DNA from: CAZTTH01 sp964615975
GTDB taxonomy: Bacteria > Verrucomicrobiota > Lentisphaeria > JABSQK01 > JAJFLO01
NCBI GenBank assembly: GCA_964615975.1
Contig: CAZTTH010000018.1
Location: 9,449-73,448, forward strand
DNA: 64,000 bases
Reading direction: 5' to 3'
This document shows, one piece after another, positions 28,048 to 37,084 of this stretch. The notes beneath the pieces were generated by a model, which was not told the DNA's origin, ran no database searches, and was given only the letters and a program-made list of their open reading frames with translations. The position numbers and the translations under genes were made by a program. The stretch's first letter is position 1. Every line of letters starts with the position of its first letter.

Positions 28048-30909
28048 TTAGTATCGCATTTTGATTTCGGCGGTAATACCCCAATCATCACGGTCCAGAT
28101 GGGGATAAAAGCGGTAATCAAATCCGATCTTTGGGAAAAATCTAACATTCCAGGGAGTGCTGTATATCCCATTACAATTAATCCCGGCGCCGTAGGAATG
28201 ATACGCCGTACCTTCTTCGCCCCAGGTCGCGTCCAAGGGAAAGTCAAAGGAAAGAAACTCAAGGCCATGAGTGAAATCATTGGCATATAATTGATAGGCG
28301 GGAATTAACGCGGGGATGAATTTAATCCGATGCGCATCGACTTCGGATTTCTCAAAATAGATGGCATTGTAAGCGAAGGTGAAATCGAGATATCCTTTCA
28401 TCAAACCAAACATTTCGTATGAAACATAGGGCAGATATTGTCTGATCTCACCAAAGCGGTCGTAGTTAGCCTTTATGCGCGTGAGCCCAATCTCATAATG
28501 ATCGGAACGTCGACCGCGGAAGCGCGCGGAATTTTCCGATTCCGTGGGTTTTTTGTATACTGAAAGGCGTAATTTTCCCCGTAATTCAAACAAGAAATCT
28601 TCATAGCGATCCATGAGATTAAATCCTTCCTGACGGTTGATATCCGACCATCCTGTCCCCAGAGTTAGTTTCAAGGTATTGGTGCCGAAAGATTTGGTCA
28701 GGCGGCCATCAATATAATAGACATCGGCGTCAACCTGGGCGATATCGATGTTTTGTTGAAAATTGCGCGATTCAATTTTACGATCACCGATTCCGGCTTC
28801 CACATTCAAATCAAGGTCATGATCCAAAATGAAATTTTTTCCCACCACCACATCCTGACCATGGAATTTACCGTCCAGGGGATGGTTAAGGTCTTCGGGG
28901 TTGATATTGAGCGTCTCAATTTCAACGGTATTCAAAGTCAGTTTGAGGTAGGGAAAGTTGGGGTTTGAGGAGCGAAACAGAATTATGCTTCCATAATCAT
29001 GTTCATACCGCCGCCGGGGGAGATCAGTTTTGATTTTGGAAAATTGTTTCTGAGCCTTGTGCTTCAGATCAGTGAAGTGATCGACGCGCTCCTGGGCCAT
29101 GTCAAATTCACTTTGATTATTGGATTGATCGCGTTGATTGGTAAAAAAGGTGATCGCATTATCAAGTCCGAGAAACTGCTTCTGAATCACATCTTCGACC
29201 CGCAATTGATTATCATAAAGTTCCAGAGGATGTATGGAAGAGCGTTTATACGCGACAAAAGGTTCCCAGTATATTGACAGGGGTTTAGTTTGGAGCAGAG
29301 GCACCCCATCCTGACCATCCCGGTGCATGATCTGAACTGAACGGGCAAGATTCTGCTTGAAGACATCATCGTAGGCATTGGGATCAGCCTGGTAGAGAGT
29401 ATCAGCTTTCTCATATTTTGCGTTGGCATATTCATACAGGCCGCGATATCCCATGAGATAATCTCCATAGGTGAGCAAAGGGTAGGCATTGTTTGGATCT
29501 TCCCGGATGGCGGATTCGAAAAGTTTGATGGTGCGTTCAGAATCACCCAGATCACGTAAATTTTCTGCGCCCTTAAAATAAATATTTGATATTTCCAGGG
29601 TGGGCCTGGATTGCTGACGTGCGGTTTCCGCCACTTCAATGGTCTCTTGATATAATTGCTGCAGCATTGCATCATCTATCTTGGGCTTGGGCAATACCAG
29701 ATCAAAGACTTGATCTTTAGTTCCGCCCATGGCATCAACCCCGGTAAAATGGAGTTGGGGGTTGTTGATGATGATGGTTTCATCGGTTGCCGCAGCGACA
29801 TTTTCTGGCTTGGAAAAAAGTATCTTGAGCAATTGTACTGCGCTCCAGTCCTGATCGGTAAATTCACGCGTTGCTTCCGCGGTGGCATCTTTGATCATGA
29901 CACTACAAGGGAAAATGATTGATTGATTCTGGGCATTGATGGGAATGGCTGATTCCGGCGGCGTGCTCATGCCGGCGCCATCTTCAGCGGCAATTGCGAA
30001 CACGGCCTTGGTTTGACTGTTATTGACTGTAGCCAGCGATACGTGCAAGGACTTGAGTTGCGTCGCGTCCAAAGGTTTTTGACATAAATACATGATCCCA
30101 ACCCCCCAACTGGCCTGTTGCCAATCCACCCCCATCCGGATTTGCTTGCTGGCCACATCAATATGGAGGGATGAAATTCCATTGCCGAGGGTAAACCATT
30201 GTCCCTCAATTCTTGTCTGCGCAGGGGCTCCTGATTGGGATTTCCCGGCTGATACTGATACCGCCGGTTTTGCGTTCACGGTTGTATTTGAAGACAAGAG
30301 GGGGGCGGTGCCGGATGAGGTGGAAGGAACAGGGGGGTCGGCGAAAATCAATTCCGGTTGAGAAATCAAGAGTTCATCGTTGACGTAGGTTTGATCTTCA
30401 GGCTTGGCAAAGAGAATTTTTATGATCTTGATTTTGTTCCAGTCATTTTCACTGAAATTTGCGGAGGTTTGTTCGGGTTTGGCGTTGATCATTTGGGAAC
30501 GGGAAAAGTCGATAATCTGCCACCGCTCGCCAACCTCTTTGGCCTGATGTATGGGAACGATCAGGTTGGCATCATTGGCGGTAGCGATGCCGGCATATGC
30601 CAGTGGTTTGCTGCCATATTTTGTTCGGACTCGAATTCGCACGGCTTGGAGTTTTCGCCCGTCAATAACCTCGGGCAAGGTAAACATTCCTCCAATGCCC
30701 CATGTAGACTGGCGCCAATCCACTTCAATAAACCACTCATTGTTTTGCAGATCGGCACCGGTATCAACAAGACCATTTCCGAAAAATCGCCACCCCCCCA
30801 GAAGATCGTTATTAACCAGAGGCAGATTGGCGGCGCCGGCAATTGCACACTCCAGCCAACAAAAACAGACTGATGTCAGTAACAAGTAAGTAAATTTGAA
30901 GTTTTTCAT
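28048..30909 (-). CDS. outer-membrane beta-barrel protein with CBM-like repeats and TPR
   Basis: A 953-residue exported protein with a signal peptide (about residues 1-26). Two repeated sandwich domains follow (about 35-190 and 235-405), sharing V-D-W-R/Q-Q-S/A-(T/S)W-G and IKILFAKPED or LKILFSKPEN. A TPR-like helical region lies at about 430-520 (RTIKLFESAIREDPNNAY). The last 310 residues have alternating polar and aromatic beta strands and end in the aromatic residue Tyr, the usual outer-membrane barrel signature. TPR plus barrel recalls exopolysaccharide exporters such as BcsC, PelB or AlgK/AlgE, although here the N-terminal sandwich repeats differ. It lies upstream of the secreted protein gene with similar repeats. 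No family was recognised outright. Confidence 0.6.
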   Translation of the reverse strand: MKNFKFTYLLLTSVCFCWLECAIAGAANLPLVNNDLLGGWRFFGNGLVDTGADLQNNEWFIEVDWRQSTWGIGGMFTLPEVIDGRKLQAVRIRVRTKYGSKPLAYAGIATANDANLIVPIHQAKEVGERWQIIDFSRSQMINAKPEQTSANFSENDWNKIKIIKILFAKPEDQTYVNDELLISQPELIFADPPVPSTSSGTAPLLSSNTTVNAKPAVSVSAGKSQSGAPAQTRIEGQWFTLGNGISSLHIDVASKQIRMGVDWQQASWGVGIMYLCQKPLDATQLKSLHVSLATVNNSQTKAVFAIAAEDGAGMSTPPESAIPINAQNQSIIFPCSVMIKDATAEATREFTDQDWSAVQLLKILFSKPENVAAATDETIIINNPQLHFTGVDAMGGTKDQVFDLVLPKPKIDDAMLQQLYQETIEVAETARQQSRPTLEISNIYFKGAENLRDLGDSERTIKLFESAIREDPNNAYPLLTYGDYLMGYRGLYEYANAKYEKADTLYQADPNAYDDVFKQNLARSVQIMHRDGQDGVPLLQTKPLSIYWEPFVAYKRSSIHPLELYDNQLRVEDVIQKQFLGLDNAITFFTNQRDQSNNQSEFDMAQERVDHFTDLKHKAQKQFSKIKTDLPRRRYEHDYGSIILFRSSNPNFPYLKLTLNTVEIETLNINPEDLNHPLDGKFHGQDVVVGKNFILDHDLDLNVEAGIGDRKIESRNFQQNIDIAQVDADVYYIDGRLTKSFGTNTLKLTLGTGWSDINRQEGFNLMDRYEDFLFELRGKLRLSVYKKPTESENSARFRGRRSDHYEIGLTRIKANYDRFGEIRQYLPYVSYEMFGLMKGYLDFTFAYNAIYFEKSEVDAHRIKFIPALIPAYQLYANDFTHGLEFLSFDFPLDATWGEEGTAYHSYGAGINCNGIYSTPWNVRFFPKIGFDYRFYPHLDRDDWGITAEIKMRY

Positions 30910-31169
30910 AAAGTATAATCTTCCTCCACGTTATATTTCATAAAAGGTCTAAGGGCAGGTCATAATTGAGCTTGATAGGCGTTAAATTCAATCGCATTAT
31001 GAGAGATATATTCACCCGGGAGGTTTTGATGAAATATTTACATTGTTTTTGACTTGTTGAGAGTGTAACGGTAGTAATTATGTATTCTCGCTGAACGAAC
31101 GCCTTGATCGTCCAGCAATTTAAATTTCCCATCTTATTTTTCCATTATCCGTTGTCAGGAGGTCAAGTC

Positions 31170-32033
31170 ATGAAACTGTTGCCGATGCTTATCATGGTGG
31201 TATTCACATTGCAACCCCTTGACGGGTGGGCACAAGCTTCCGATCCGGGGTCTATTCGCATGGGTTCCTGGAATATTCGCAATTTCAGTTTATGGAGCAG
31301 GGACGACCGGGAGATTGATAAGATCGCCCGGATCATTTCCCAATTCGATATCCTGGCCATACAGAATATTCAGGATACCGTTATTATCGATAAGCTGAAA
31401 ATACGCCTTTATGGGTGGAAATATCTTTTGTCTCCACCAGTGGAGGCGGTAGACGGCAAGGGCGAACATTACGCGTTTATCTGGGATGCTCTGAAAGTCC
31501 ATGACATTACTCCGCCGCGTACCATCTCCATCCCGGATAATGGCATAATGCGCCAGCCTTTTGCGGTGAACTTTCGCAGTGGCCATTTTGATTTTACCTT
31601 GGTAACCACACGTTTGACCAGCGACTCTGGCAATGATCTGCCGATTCAACTCCTGGTATCGTCACTGATCGATTCGGTGCAAGTCGCCAATGGCGATGAA
31701 CAGGACATCATCATCGCCGGAGATTTCAACCGGACCATCACTGATTTTTCCCAGTCAGGATGGAGCACGATTTTCCTTCCTCCTGACAAAACCACCATCG
31801 ATCGCAAACACCTTTACGACAATATCTGGATAGACGGAATTCTGACCACCGAATTCAGTGCCATCTTCGGCATTGTAAAATTTGATGAAACTCTCTATGA
31901 CAACAATCTGTTGCAGGCAGCCACCGAGCTCTCCGATCATCGGGTGATCTGGGCTGAATTTAACACCGATGAAGCCGATGACGACGATGAAGGTTACCTC
32001 CTGCCCATCGTGACTCCTGAATATCTGCAGTGA
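31170..32033 (+). CDS. secreted endonuclease/exonuclease/phosphatase-family protein
   Basis: A protein of about 287 residues with the EEP fold of DNase I-like and phosphodiesterase enzymes. Recognisable points are RMGSWNIRNFS at the N-terminus, IIIAGDFNRTI in the middle and ELSDHRVIWAEF near the C-terminus, the Asn, Asp-x-Asn and Asp-His of the active site. The start is at ATG 31170, because AGGAGG lies 7-8 bases before it; the upstream extension to 31104 has no such site. The first 23 residues (hydrophobic core, then GWAQA) are a signal peptide, so the enzyme is exported. The substrate is unknown. Its stop codon at 32031-32033 is directly next to the convergent SNF2 gene. Confidence 0.82.
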   Translation: MKLLPMLIMVVFTLQPLDGWAQASDPGSIRMGSWNIRNFSLWSRDDREIDKIARIISQFDILAIQNIQDTVIIDKLKIRLYGWKYLLSPPVEAVDGKGEHYAFIWDALKVHDITPPRTISIPDNGIMRQPFAVNFRSGHFDFTLVTTRLTSDSGNDLPIQLLVSSLIDSVQVANGDEQDIIIAGDFNRTITDFSQSGWSTIFLPPDKTTIDRKHLYDNIWIDGILTTEFSAIFGIVKFDETLYDNNLLQAATELSDHRVIWAEFNTDEADDDDEGYLLPIVTPEYLQ

Positions 32034-35000
32034 TTATTGTTCGCGGATCAACTGCAGCAATTGATCAAACGAAACCTTGCCGCTGACGTCACTCCCTTCC
32101 AGCAAACTATCGGCAAGATCACGTTTCATCTGGTGCAAATTAACGATTTTCTCTTCAATTGTTTCCTGAGTTACCAGCCGGTAGATGGTAACCGGATATT
32201 GCTGGCCGATCCGATGAGCGCGATCCGCGGCCTGATCTTCTACTGCCGGGTTCCACCATGGATCCATGATGATGACATAATCAGCGGCGGTGAGATTCAA
32301 ACCCAATCCGCCTGCCTTCAAGCTGATCAAAAACAGATCGCTCTCTCCAGCTTGAAATGCATTAACCCGATGATGACGATCTCCCACCGGAGTGCTGCCA
32401 TCGAGATATTGATAGGATATTTTTTTTCTTTCCACCCACCTTTTTATGATCTGGAGATAATCGACAAATTGGCTGAACACCAACGCCTTGTGTTTATTTT
32501 CAAGCAGTTCCTCCACCACTTCGCCGAACAAACGCAGTTTTGATGAAATGATCTGACTGTCTGGTACGAGCAATCGGGGATCACAACAGGCACGCCGCAA
32601 TTTCATGATTTCTGCCAGGATGGTAAGGTGTTTGGCGCCCGGGGGGGCTTTCAACCCGGATAACTTATCCACGGCGCGCCGGCGCAGAGCCTCATAAAAT
32701 GCCCGTTCTGCGGGAGTCAATTCGACATTCAATATGACTTCGGTTTTCTCTGGCAGCTCGGTCAGCACCTGGAATTTGGTGCGGCGAAGAATAAAAGGCA
32801 GGATTAGTTTTTTTAATTGCTTTTTGATCGTGGGATCCTGTCTTTTGGCGATGGGATTGGCATAACGGACCTTGAAACGTTCTCGTGATCCCAGCAATCC
32901 CGGATTAATGAAATTAAATAAACTCCAGAGTTCACCCAGATGATTTTCGATCGGAGTTCCCGTGGTTAACATCCTGAAATCTGCCTGTAAGTTCATCGCT
33001 GCCCGGGCGCGTTTTGAGGTGAAGTTTTTGATTGCCTGAGCTTCATCGAGGACCACCGTAGTCCACTGGATATCCGCCAGGATTTCACTATCCTGGTAGA
33101 GCAGTCCATAGCTGCAGATCACCAGATCGAATGCCTGTGCGTCGCGAACGATTTGATCGCGGTTGGGGCCAGAGTAGATCCGTGGATTCAGGGTTGGTGT
33201 AAATCGCTTGGCTTCCTGTATCCAGTTCATACAGACCGATGCCGGCGCGATCACCAGGGTCGGACCGCTGGCGGCGCGATACAGTATCAGCGCCAGACCT
33301 TGAATCGTTTTGCCCAGTCCCATATCATCAGCGAGACAGGCGCCTATACCCAGATGAGCGAGCCGTGCCAGCCAGTGAAATCCGGCAAGTTGATAGTCGC
33401 GGAGTTCGGCCCGGAACGTCGAGGGCAAGTTGATCTCAGTTTCCTGCATGTGGGTAAATCGCGCGTAGTGATCCCGCCAGTCTGCCTGATCATTTAATCC
33501 GGGCAGGAGATTGAAAAAATCTGCCGTGGCATAGGATGCCAGAGGATGGAGCCGCAGACCCTTTTTCGACTTTTCAGTCAAGGTTCTCAATTCCCCCATA
33601 TAGTGTCGCAACTCATCACTCAATTCCAGATAATCACCCTCGCCCAGAGGGATGAAACGACCCTTGCAGTTTTCAGTCAATTCGATGAGCTGATCCATTT
33701 CCAGGGTCAATTTTTCGTCCACTGTCATTTTCCCTGAAATGAGAAACCATTCGTTGTCCTTTTCGATTTTGACCTTCATTTGACTGTAGGAACCGCCCTG
33801 CTTGATTTCCATTTTTCCGCCCTCCGGCCAGACCAGCGGTGCCAGATCCCGGCAATGGTATAACTCAGACAATACTTTCAGCGCGTTTTCAGGTTCCGGA
33901 AATATCCATTGCCAATTGGTCGGGCGATCAGTTTCCATCAGGGTTGGACATTGCGTGTAGATGCGTTCCGCATTTTCGATTTCCTGTTTGAAATCGCGAT
34001 GAATCTGAATGCGTTTGCCTTCAACTTCAGTAAACAATACCATCCCGCCAATGCCGGGTGGAAATCTCAAGGCGCCATCCGCTATGGGTTTAACCACGAT
34101 CGTTGCCTTCAGTCCCATTCCGAGTGGAATCATTTCAATGGTAGGCAGAGAATTGGCTTCCTGGCGGGGAATTTGAGAAAGATTACCGCTGACATCAGAG
34201 TGGACGGTAACCACAGATGACACTGATTCGATGGCCGCGGACAATAATGCTTCAGCTTCAACGGGCACGGCAATGGCTTTTTGCCGCAGGATTTTGGCGA
34301 TTTTTACATGGTCTTCCTTGATCTCGATCAGATGATATCGGGTCGGAGTTTCCTCAATGACCAATAGTTCGGCTTTATGCGCTGTAATCGTGAGTTTAAC
34401 CAGGAGATGATCCGCGTGGCGTTCGATGAGAAATTCCGGCTCTTTCTTGATTAATTCAACCTGGATCTCCGGACGCGAACGGATAAATAGCAGGGGATGC
34501 CCGACCATGGCCGGCAAAGCGAGATTGGGATCGAGATGATATTCCCACGATTGGTAATAATAGCGGCTGTTGATTTTCTGTGCCGCGGCCAGGATTTTCT
34601 GATCCTGAGGGGTGAGAAAATCATGCTGTTGATCGATCAATCGTTGTAATTTGATCAGCCGCCCCTTACTCCAATCTCCCTTCTTTGTCAGACGCTGTTC
34701 ACAAGGAATCAGGGCAACTGGTTTGGCTTTGAAATCGACCAGCCAGATCAAGCGCGATGACGAATTTGTTATCCCCGTCACCGGTCCACTCTTATTTTTC
34801 AAATCAACTAAATTGGCCAGCACTTGTTCCCATTCCAGTTGGGGTTTATAGATGTCGATGATGCTGATCGTTTCATCCTTGGCAGTATTGGCTGGGGAAA
34901 GCGCTGGAACGCTGGCATGAATACCGGTTAATAGCTTGGCGATGATCCGGTTGGTTTCACGTTCAATCCACTGGTATCCGACAGTGCCGGCTTGGGATCT

Positions 35001-36302
35001 GAGCCCATATAATGTATTCAGGGTTGATTGCGCTTTTTCGGGAACGAGCCAATAGCTGATGACGCTAATCAACAACTGCGAAAAAAAATCAGAGGTGTAT
35101 TCGGCTATTGTCAATAACTCCAAACAATATTCCAGATCACGGTCGGGACTATCCTGAGCAGAAATGAAGGGCGAGAAGATTCGAATATTGGGTTCGCGCT
35201 CCAAATGCCGTTTTTCTGAAAGTTGGATGAGGGAGCTGATTTTATTCTGATAGCCCGGCTGATGGTCACCGATTAAAGCCAGGATATGGAATCCTAACGC
35301 GATGAAATTCATCTGGTTGGGGAGGGTGGTTTGATTGCTGTTAGATATCTCAATCACCGATTCAAAACTGGCGATCGCCTGTTTGAAGTCACCGTGCAAA
35401 AAGTGCCAGATGCCGAGGAGGCGATTGCCGCTTTTAGTCGGTGGCTGGGACAGGGGTGTGAGCAATGATCGGAAGGCATTAAATTCCCCTTGCAGAAGGA
35501 GAAAAAATCCCCGGATATGGATGGCTGTATCGCTGATGAACTGGTTCGTTTGGTTGACGGCCAAAGATTCCAGGTAGTCAAGAAAAGGACGTGGATCGAG
35601 CAGTCTGATGCAAATGAAATCGGCGATGTTTATCGTCAGCGATAAACGCAGGCTTGGAGGTATGTTATTCCATAATTTTGAATCAAAATCATTGATAAAA
35701 ATCTTTACCAACAGATTATGGCGGTTAAAATGATCAGGATACTGTTGCAAGCCAAATTTAAGCAGGTTGTTTATCTGATCAAAATCCTGGGTGTAAACCG
35801 CCATCCTGATTTCGCGATCAATCCGTTGAGGGGGATAATAGTTAAAGTAAAATGATGATTTGATTTGAAACGGAAATTGTTTTCTGATTGTCGCCAGATG
35901 GTGATCAAACCGCTTGTTTTTCAAGGCGCGTTTGATGGCTTCTTCCAGCCAAAGTTCATTGCAGCGAATCACCGCCCCGGGCTGCAGAAGTTTCAGCGCT
36001 TGGAGTTTTTTGATAATCAGGTTATAATGGGTCACATTGAACGTTTTGTTCTCCGCCCCGCGAACATCGCATTCTTTCAAACTGGTAAAAAGCTGGGTGC
36101 TGGTAAGCGGTTCGCTGATGAGCGCGGCGATTTGAAAAATTTCTTTTTCATAGTTCGTCAGGGAATGATAACTTTCCTCCAGTTGTTGCATGGTTCGCGT
36201 ATCATTATTATGGGAAGCTGTTTTGTTTTCGGTCAGTGTATTTTCGGTAGTCATGTCGTGTTTTCTGGGATATCGCTGTGGGGTTCCTGACAATTTTGTC
36301 AA
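32034..36302 (-). CDS. large SNF2-family helicase with long N-terminal region
   Basis: A 1422-residue SNF2 protein. The ATPase occupies the last 450 residues: ACLADDMGLGKTIQGLAL (Walker A, about residue 990), VVLDEAQAIKN, TGTPIENHLGELWS, ALVFSQFVDYLQI, LKAGGLGLNLTAADYV and ADRAHRIGQ. The first 970 residues show no named domain. A wHTH-like stretch may sit at about 50-110, and helical segments suggest repeats up to 500. It is larger than the other SNF2 gene in the window and only its core resembles that one. The gene converges with the EEP gene without spacing and is divergent from maf. It may be a chromatin-remodelling-like DNA translocase; no defence partner is adjacent. Confidence 0.88.
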   Translation of the reverse strand: MTKLSGTPQRYPRKHDMTTENTLTENKTASHNNDTRTMQQLEESYHSLTNYEKEIFQIAALISEPLTSTQLFTSLKECDVRGAENKTFNVTHYNLIIKKLQALKLLQPGAVIRCNELWLEEAIKRALKNKRFDHHLATIRKQFPFQIKSSFYFNYYPPQRIDREIRMAVYTQDFDQINNLLKFGLQQYPDHFNRHNLLVKIFINDFDSKLWNNIPPSLRLSLTINIADFICIRLLDPRPFLDYLESLAVNQTNQFISDTAIHIRGFFLLLQGEFNAFRSLLTPLSQPPTKSGNRLLGIWHFLHGDFKQAIASFESVIEISNSNQTTLPNQMNFIALGFHILALIGDHQPGYQNKISSLIQLSEKRHLEREPNIRIFSPFISAQDSPDRDLEYCLELLTIAEYTSDFFSQLLISVISYWLVPEKAQSTLNTLYGLRSQAGTVGYQWIERETNRIIAKLLTGIHASVPALSPANTAKDETISIIDIYKPQLEWEQVLANLVDLKNKSGPVTGITNSSSRLIWLVDFKAKPVALIPCEQRLTKKGDWSKGRLIKLQRLIDQQHDFLTPQDQKILAAAQKINSRYYYQSWEYHLDPNLALPAMVGHPLLFIRSRPEIQVELIKKEPEFLIERHADHLLVKLTITAHKAELLVIEETPTRYHLIEIKEDHVKIAKILRQKAIAVPVEAEALLSAAIESVSSVVTVHSDVSGNLSQIPRQEANSLPTIEMIPLGMGLKATIVVKPIADGALRFPPGIGGMVLFTEVEGKRIQIHRDFKQEIENAERIYTQCPTLMETDRPTNWQWIFPEPENALKVLSELYHCRDLAPLVWPEGGKMEIKQGGSYSQMKVKIEKDNEWFLISGKMTVDEKLTLEMDQLIELTENCKGRFIPLGEGDYLELSDELRHYMGELRTLTEKSKKGLRLHPLASYATADFFNLLPGLNDQADWRDHYARFTHMQETEINLPSTFRAELRDYQLAGFHWLARLAHLGIGACLADDMGLGKTIQGLALILYRAASGPTLVIAPASVCMNWIQEAKRFTPTLNPRIYSGPNRDQIVRDAQAFDLVICSYGLLYQDSEILADIQWTTVVLDEAQAIKNFTSKRARAAMNLQADFRMLTTGTPIENHLGELWSLFNFINPGLLGSRERFKVRYANPIAKRQDPTIKKQLKKLILPFILRRTKFQVLTELPEKTEVILNVELTPAERAFYEALRRRAVDKLSGLKAPPGAKHLTILAEIMKLRRACCDPRLLVPDSQIISSKLRLFGEVVEELLENKHKALVFSQFVDYLQIIKRWVERKKISYQYLDGSTPVGDRHHRVNAFQAGESDLFLISLKAGGLGLNLTAADYVIIMDPWWNPAVEDQAADRAHRIGQQYPVTIYRLVTQETIEEKIVNLHQMKRDLADSLLEGSDVSGKVSFDQLLQLIREQ

Positions 36303-36336
36303 ACGGTTATCCTAAAACCGGGAAAGGGTGTTTACA

Positions 36337-36921
36337 ATGGTAAATCCAAAGTTCAATTCGACCATAATTCTGGCCTCTGGATCGCCGCGCCGGCGCGATT
36401 TGCTCGCTGATGCCGGGATCCGATTTGAAATCATGGCGGCGATGATCGATGAGCAGGTTTTTCCTGCTGAATCACCCGCACAGCTGGTATGTCGATTAGC
36501 CACCGCAAAAGCCTTATCGGTTGCGAGTTCAAATCCTGAGCAACTGGTTCTCGGCGCCGACACCATTGTTTATCATCAGGATACCATTATTGGCAAACCC
36601 ATTGACATGGATCACGCTCGACGATTACTGCGGCGCTTGAGCGGTCAGACGCATCAGGTATACACCGGTGTCAATCTTTATCGGCAACATCCAGCATTTG
36701 TGAAGTGCTGGCACAGTATCACCTCGGTTACATTCAAAGCTTTAACTAATGCCGATATCGATTTCCTCCTTGCGGTCACCAATCCGCTCGATAAGGCCGG
36801 CGCGTATGGCATTCAGGATCATGAAGAGCGGTTTATCGCTGGTTATCAAGGATTGCGCAGCAACGTCATGGGCTTGCCGATCGAGGAAGTAGAAGACTGT
36901 TTATGTGAGATCAAGTTTTAA
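36337..36921 (+). CDS. maf: Maf-family nucleoside triphosphate pyrophosphatase
   Basis: A protein of about 194 residues with the Maf signature ILASGSPRRRDLL at the N-terminus, ADTIVYHQDTIIGKP in the middle, and DKAGAYGIQD near the C-terminus. Maf proteins hydrolyse non-canonical nucleotides such as dTTP/UTP analogues to monophosphates and help keep them out of nucleic acids. The ATG at 36337 was chosen because GGAAAGGG lies nine bases upstream; a GTG at 36328 is also open. The promoter is shared in a very tight divergent arrangement with the large SNF2 gene (34 bases between starts). It is a standard single-domain Maf. Confidence 0.94.
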   Translation: MVNPKFNSTIILASGSPRRRDLLADAGIRFEIMAAMIDEQVFPAESPAQLVCRLATAKALSVASSNPEQLVLGADTIVYHQDTIIGKPIDMDHARRLLRRLSGQTHQVYTGVNLYRQHPAFVKCWHSITSVTFKALTNADIDFLLAVTNPLDKAGAYGIQDHEERFIAGYQGLRSNVMGLPIEEVEDCLCEIKF

Positions 36922-37084
36922 CGCTGGGTTCGATTACAGTCATCAAACGACCTGAATTCCTTATTTAAATACTCGGAGTTATTTTACCCCTTGAATTTTG
37001 ACTATTAAGTCCTTTAACCTGCGAGTGTTTTAACCCTAACCCTCCGAATCCCTGAACCCTTAACCCCTAAACCTGTACCCTGCC
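36922..37084 (+). promoter_or_regulatory. lnt leader with C-rich tract
   Basis: This gap carries a pyrimidine-rich tract at 37031-37083, with AACCCT-like units (TAACCCTAACCCT, GAACCCTTAACCCC) running up to the ATG of lnt at 37085. There is no purine-rich ribosome binding site before that ATG. The tract looks like a low-complexity repeat and not like a promoter. Translation may start at an internal site, or on a leader with no Shine-Dalgarno sequence. Confidence 0.5.

Noticed and set aside
31104..31169. Upstream extension of the EEP protein
   Set aside because: The extension has no ribosome site, while AGGAGG precedes ATG 31170 and starts a signal peptide.
37031..37083. Telomere-like repeat suggesting a linear replicon end
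   Set aside because: Short, irregular and inside a continuous gene-dense region; no hairpin or end structure.
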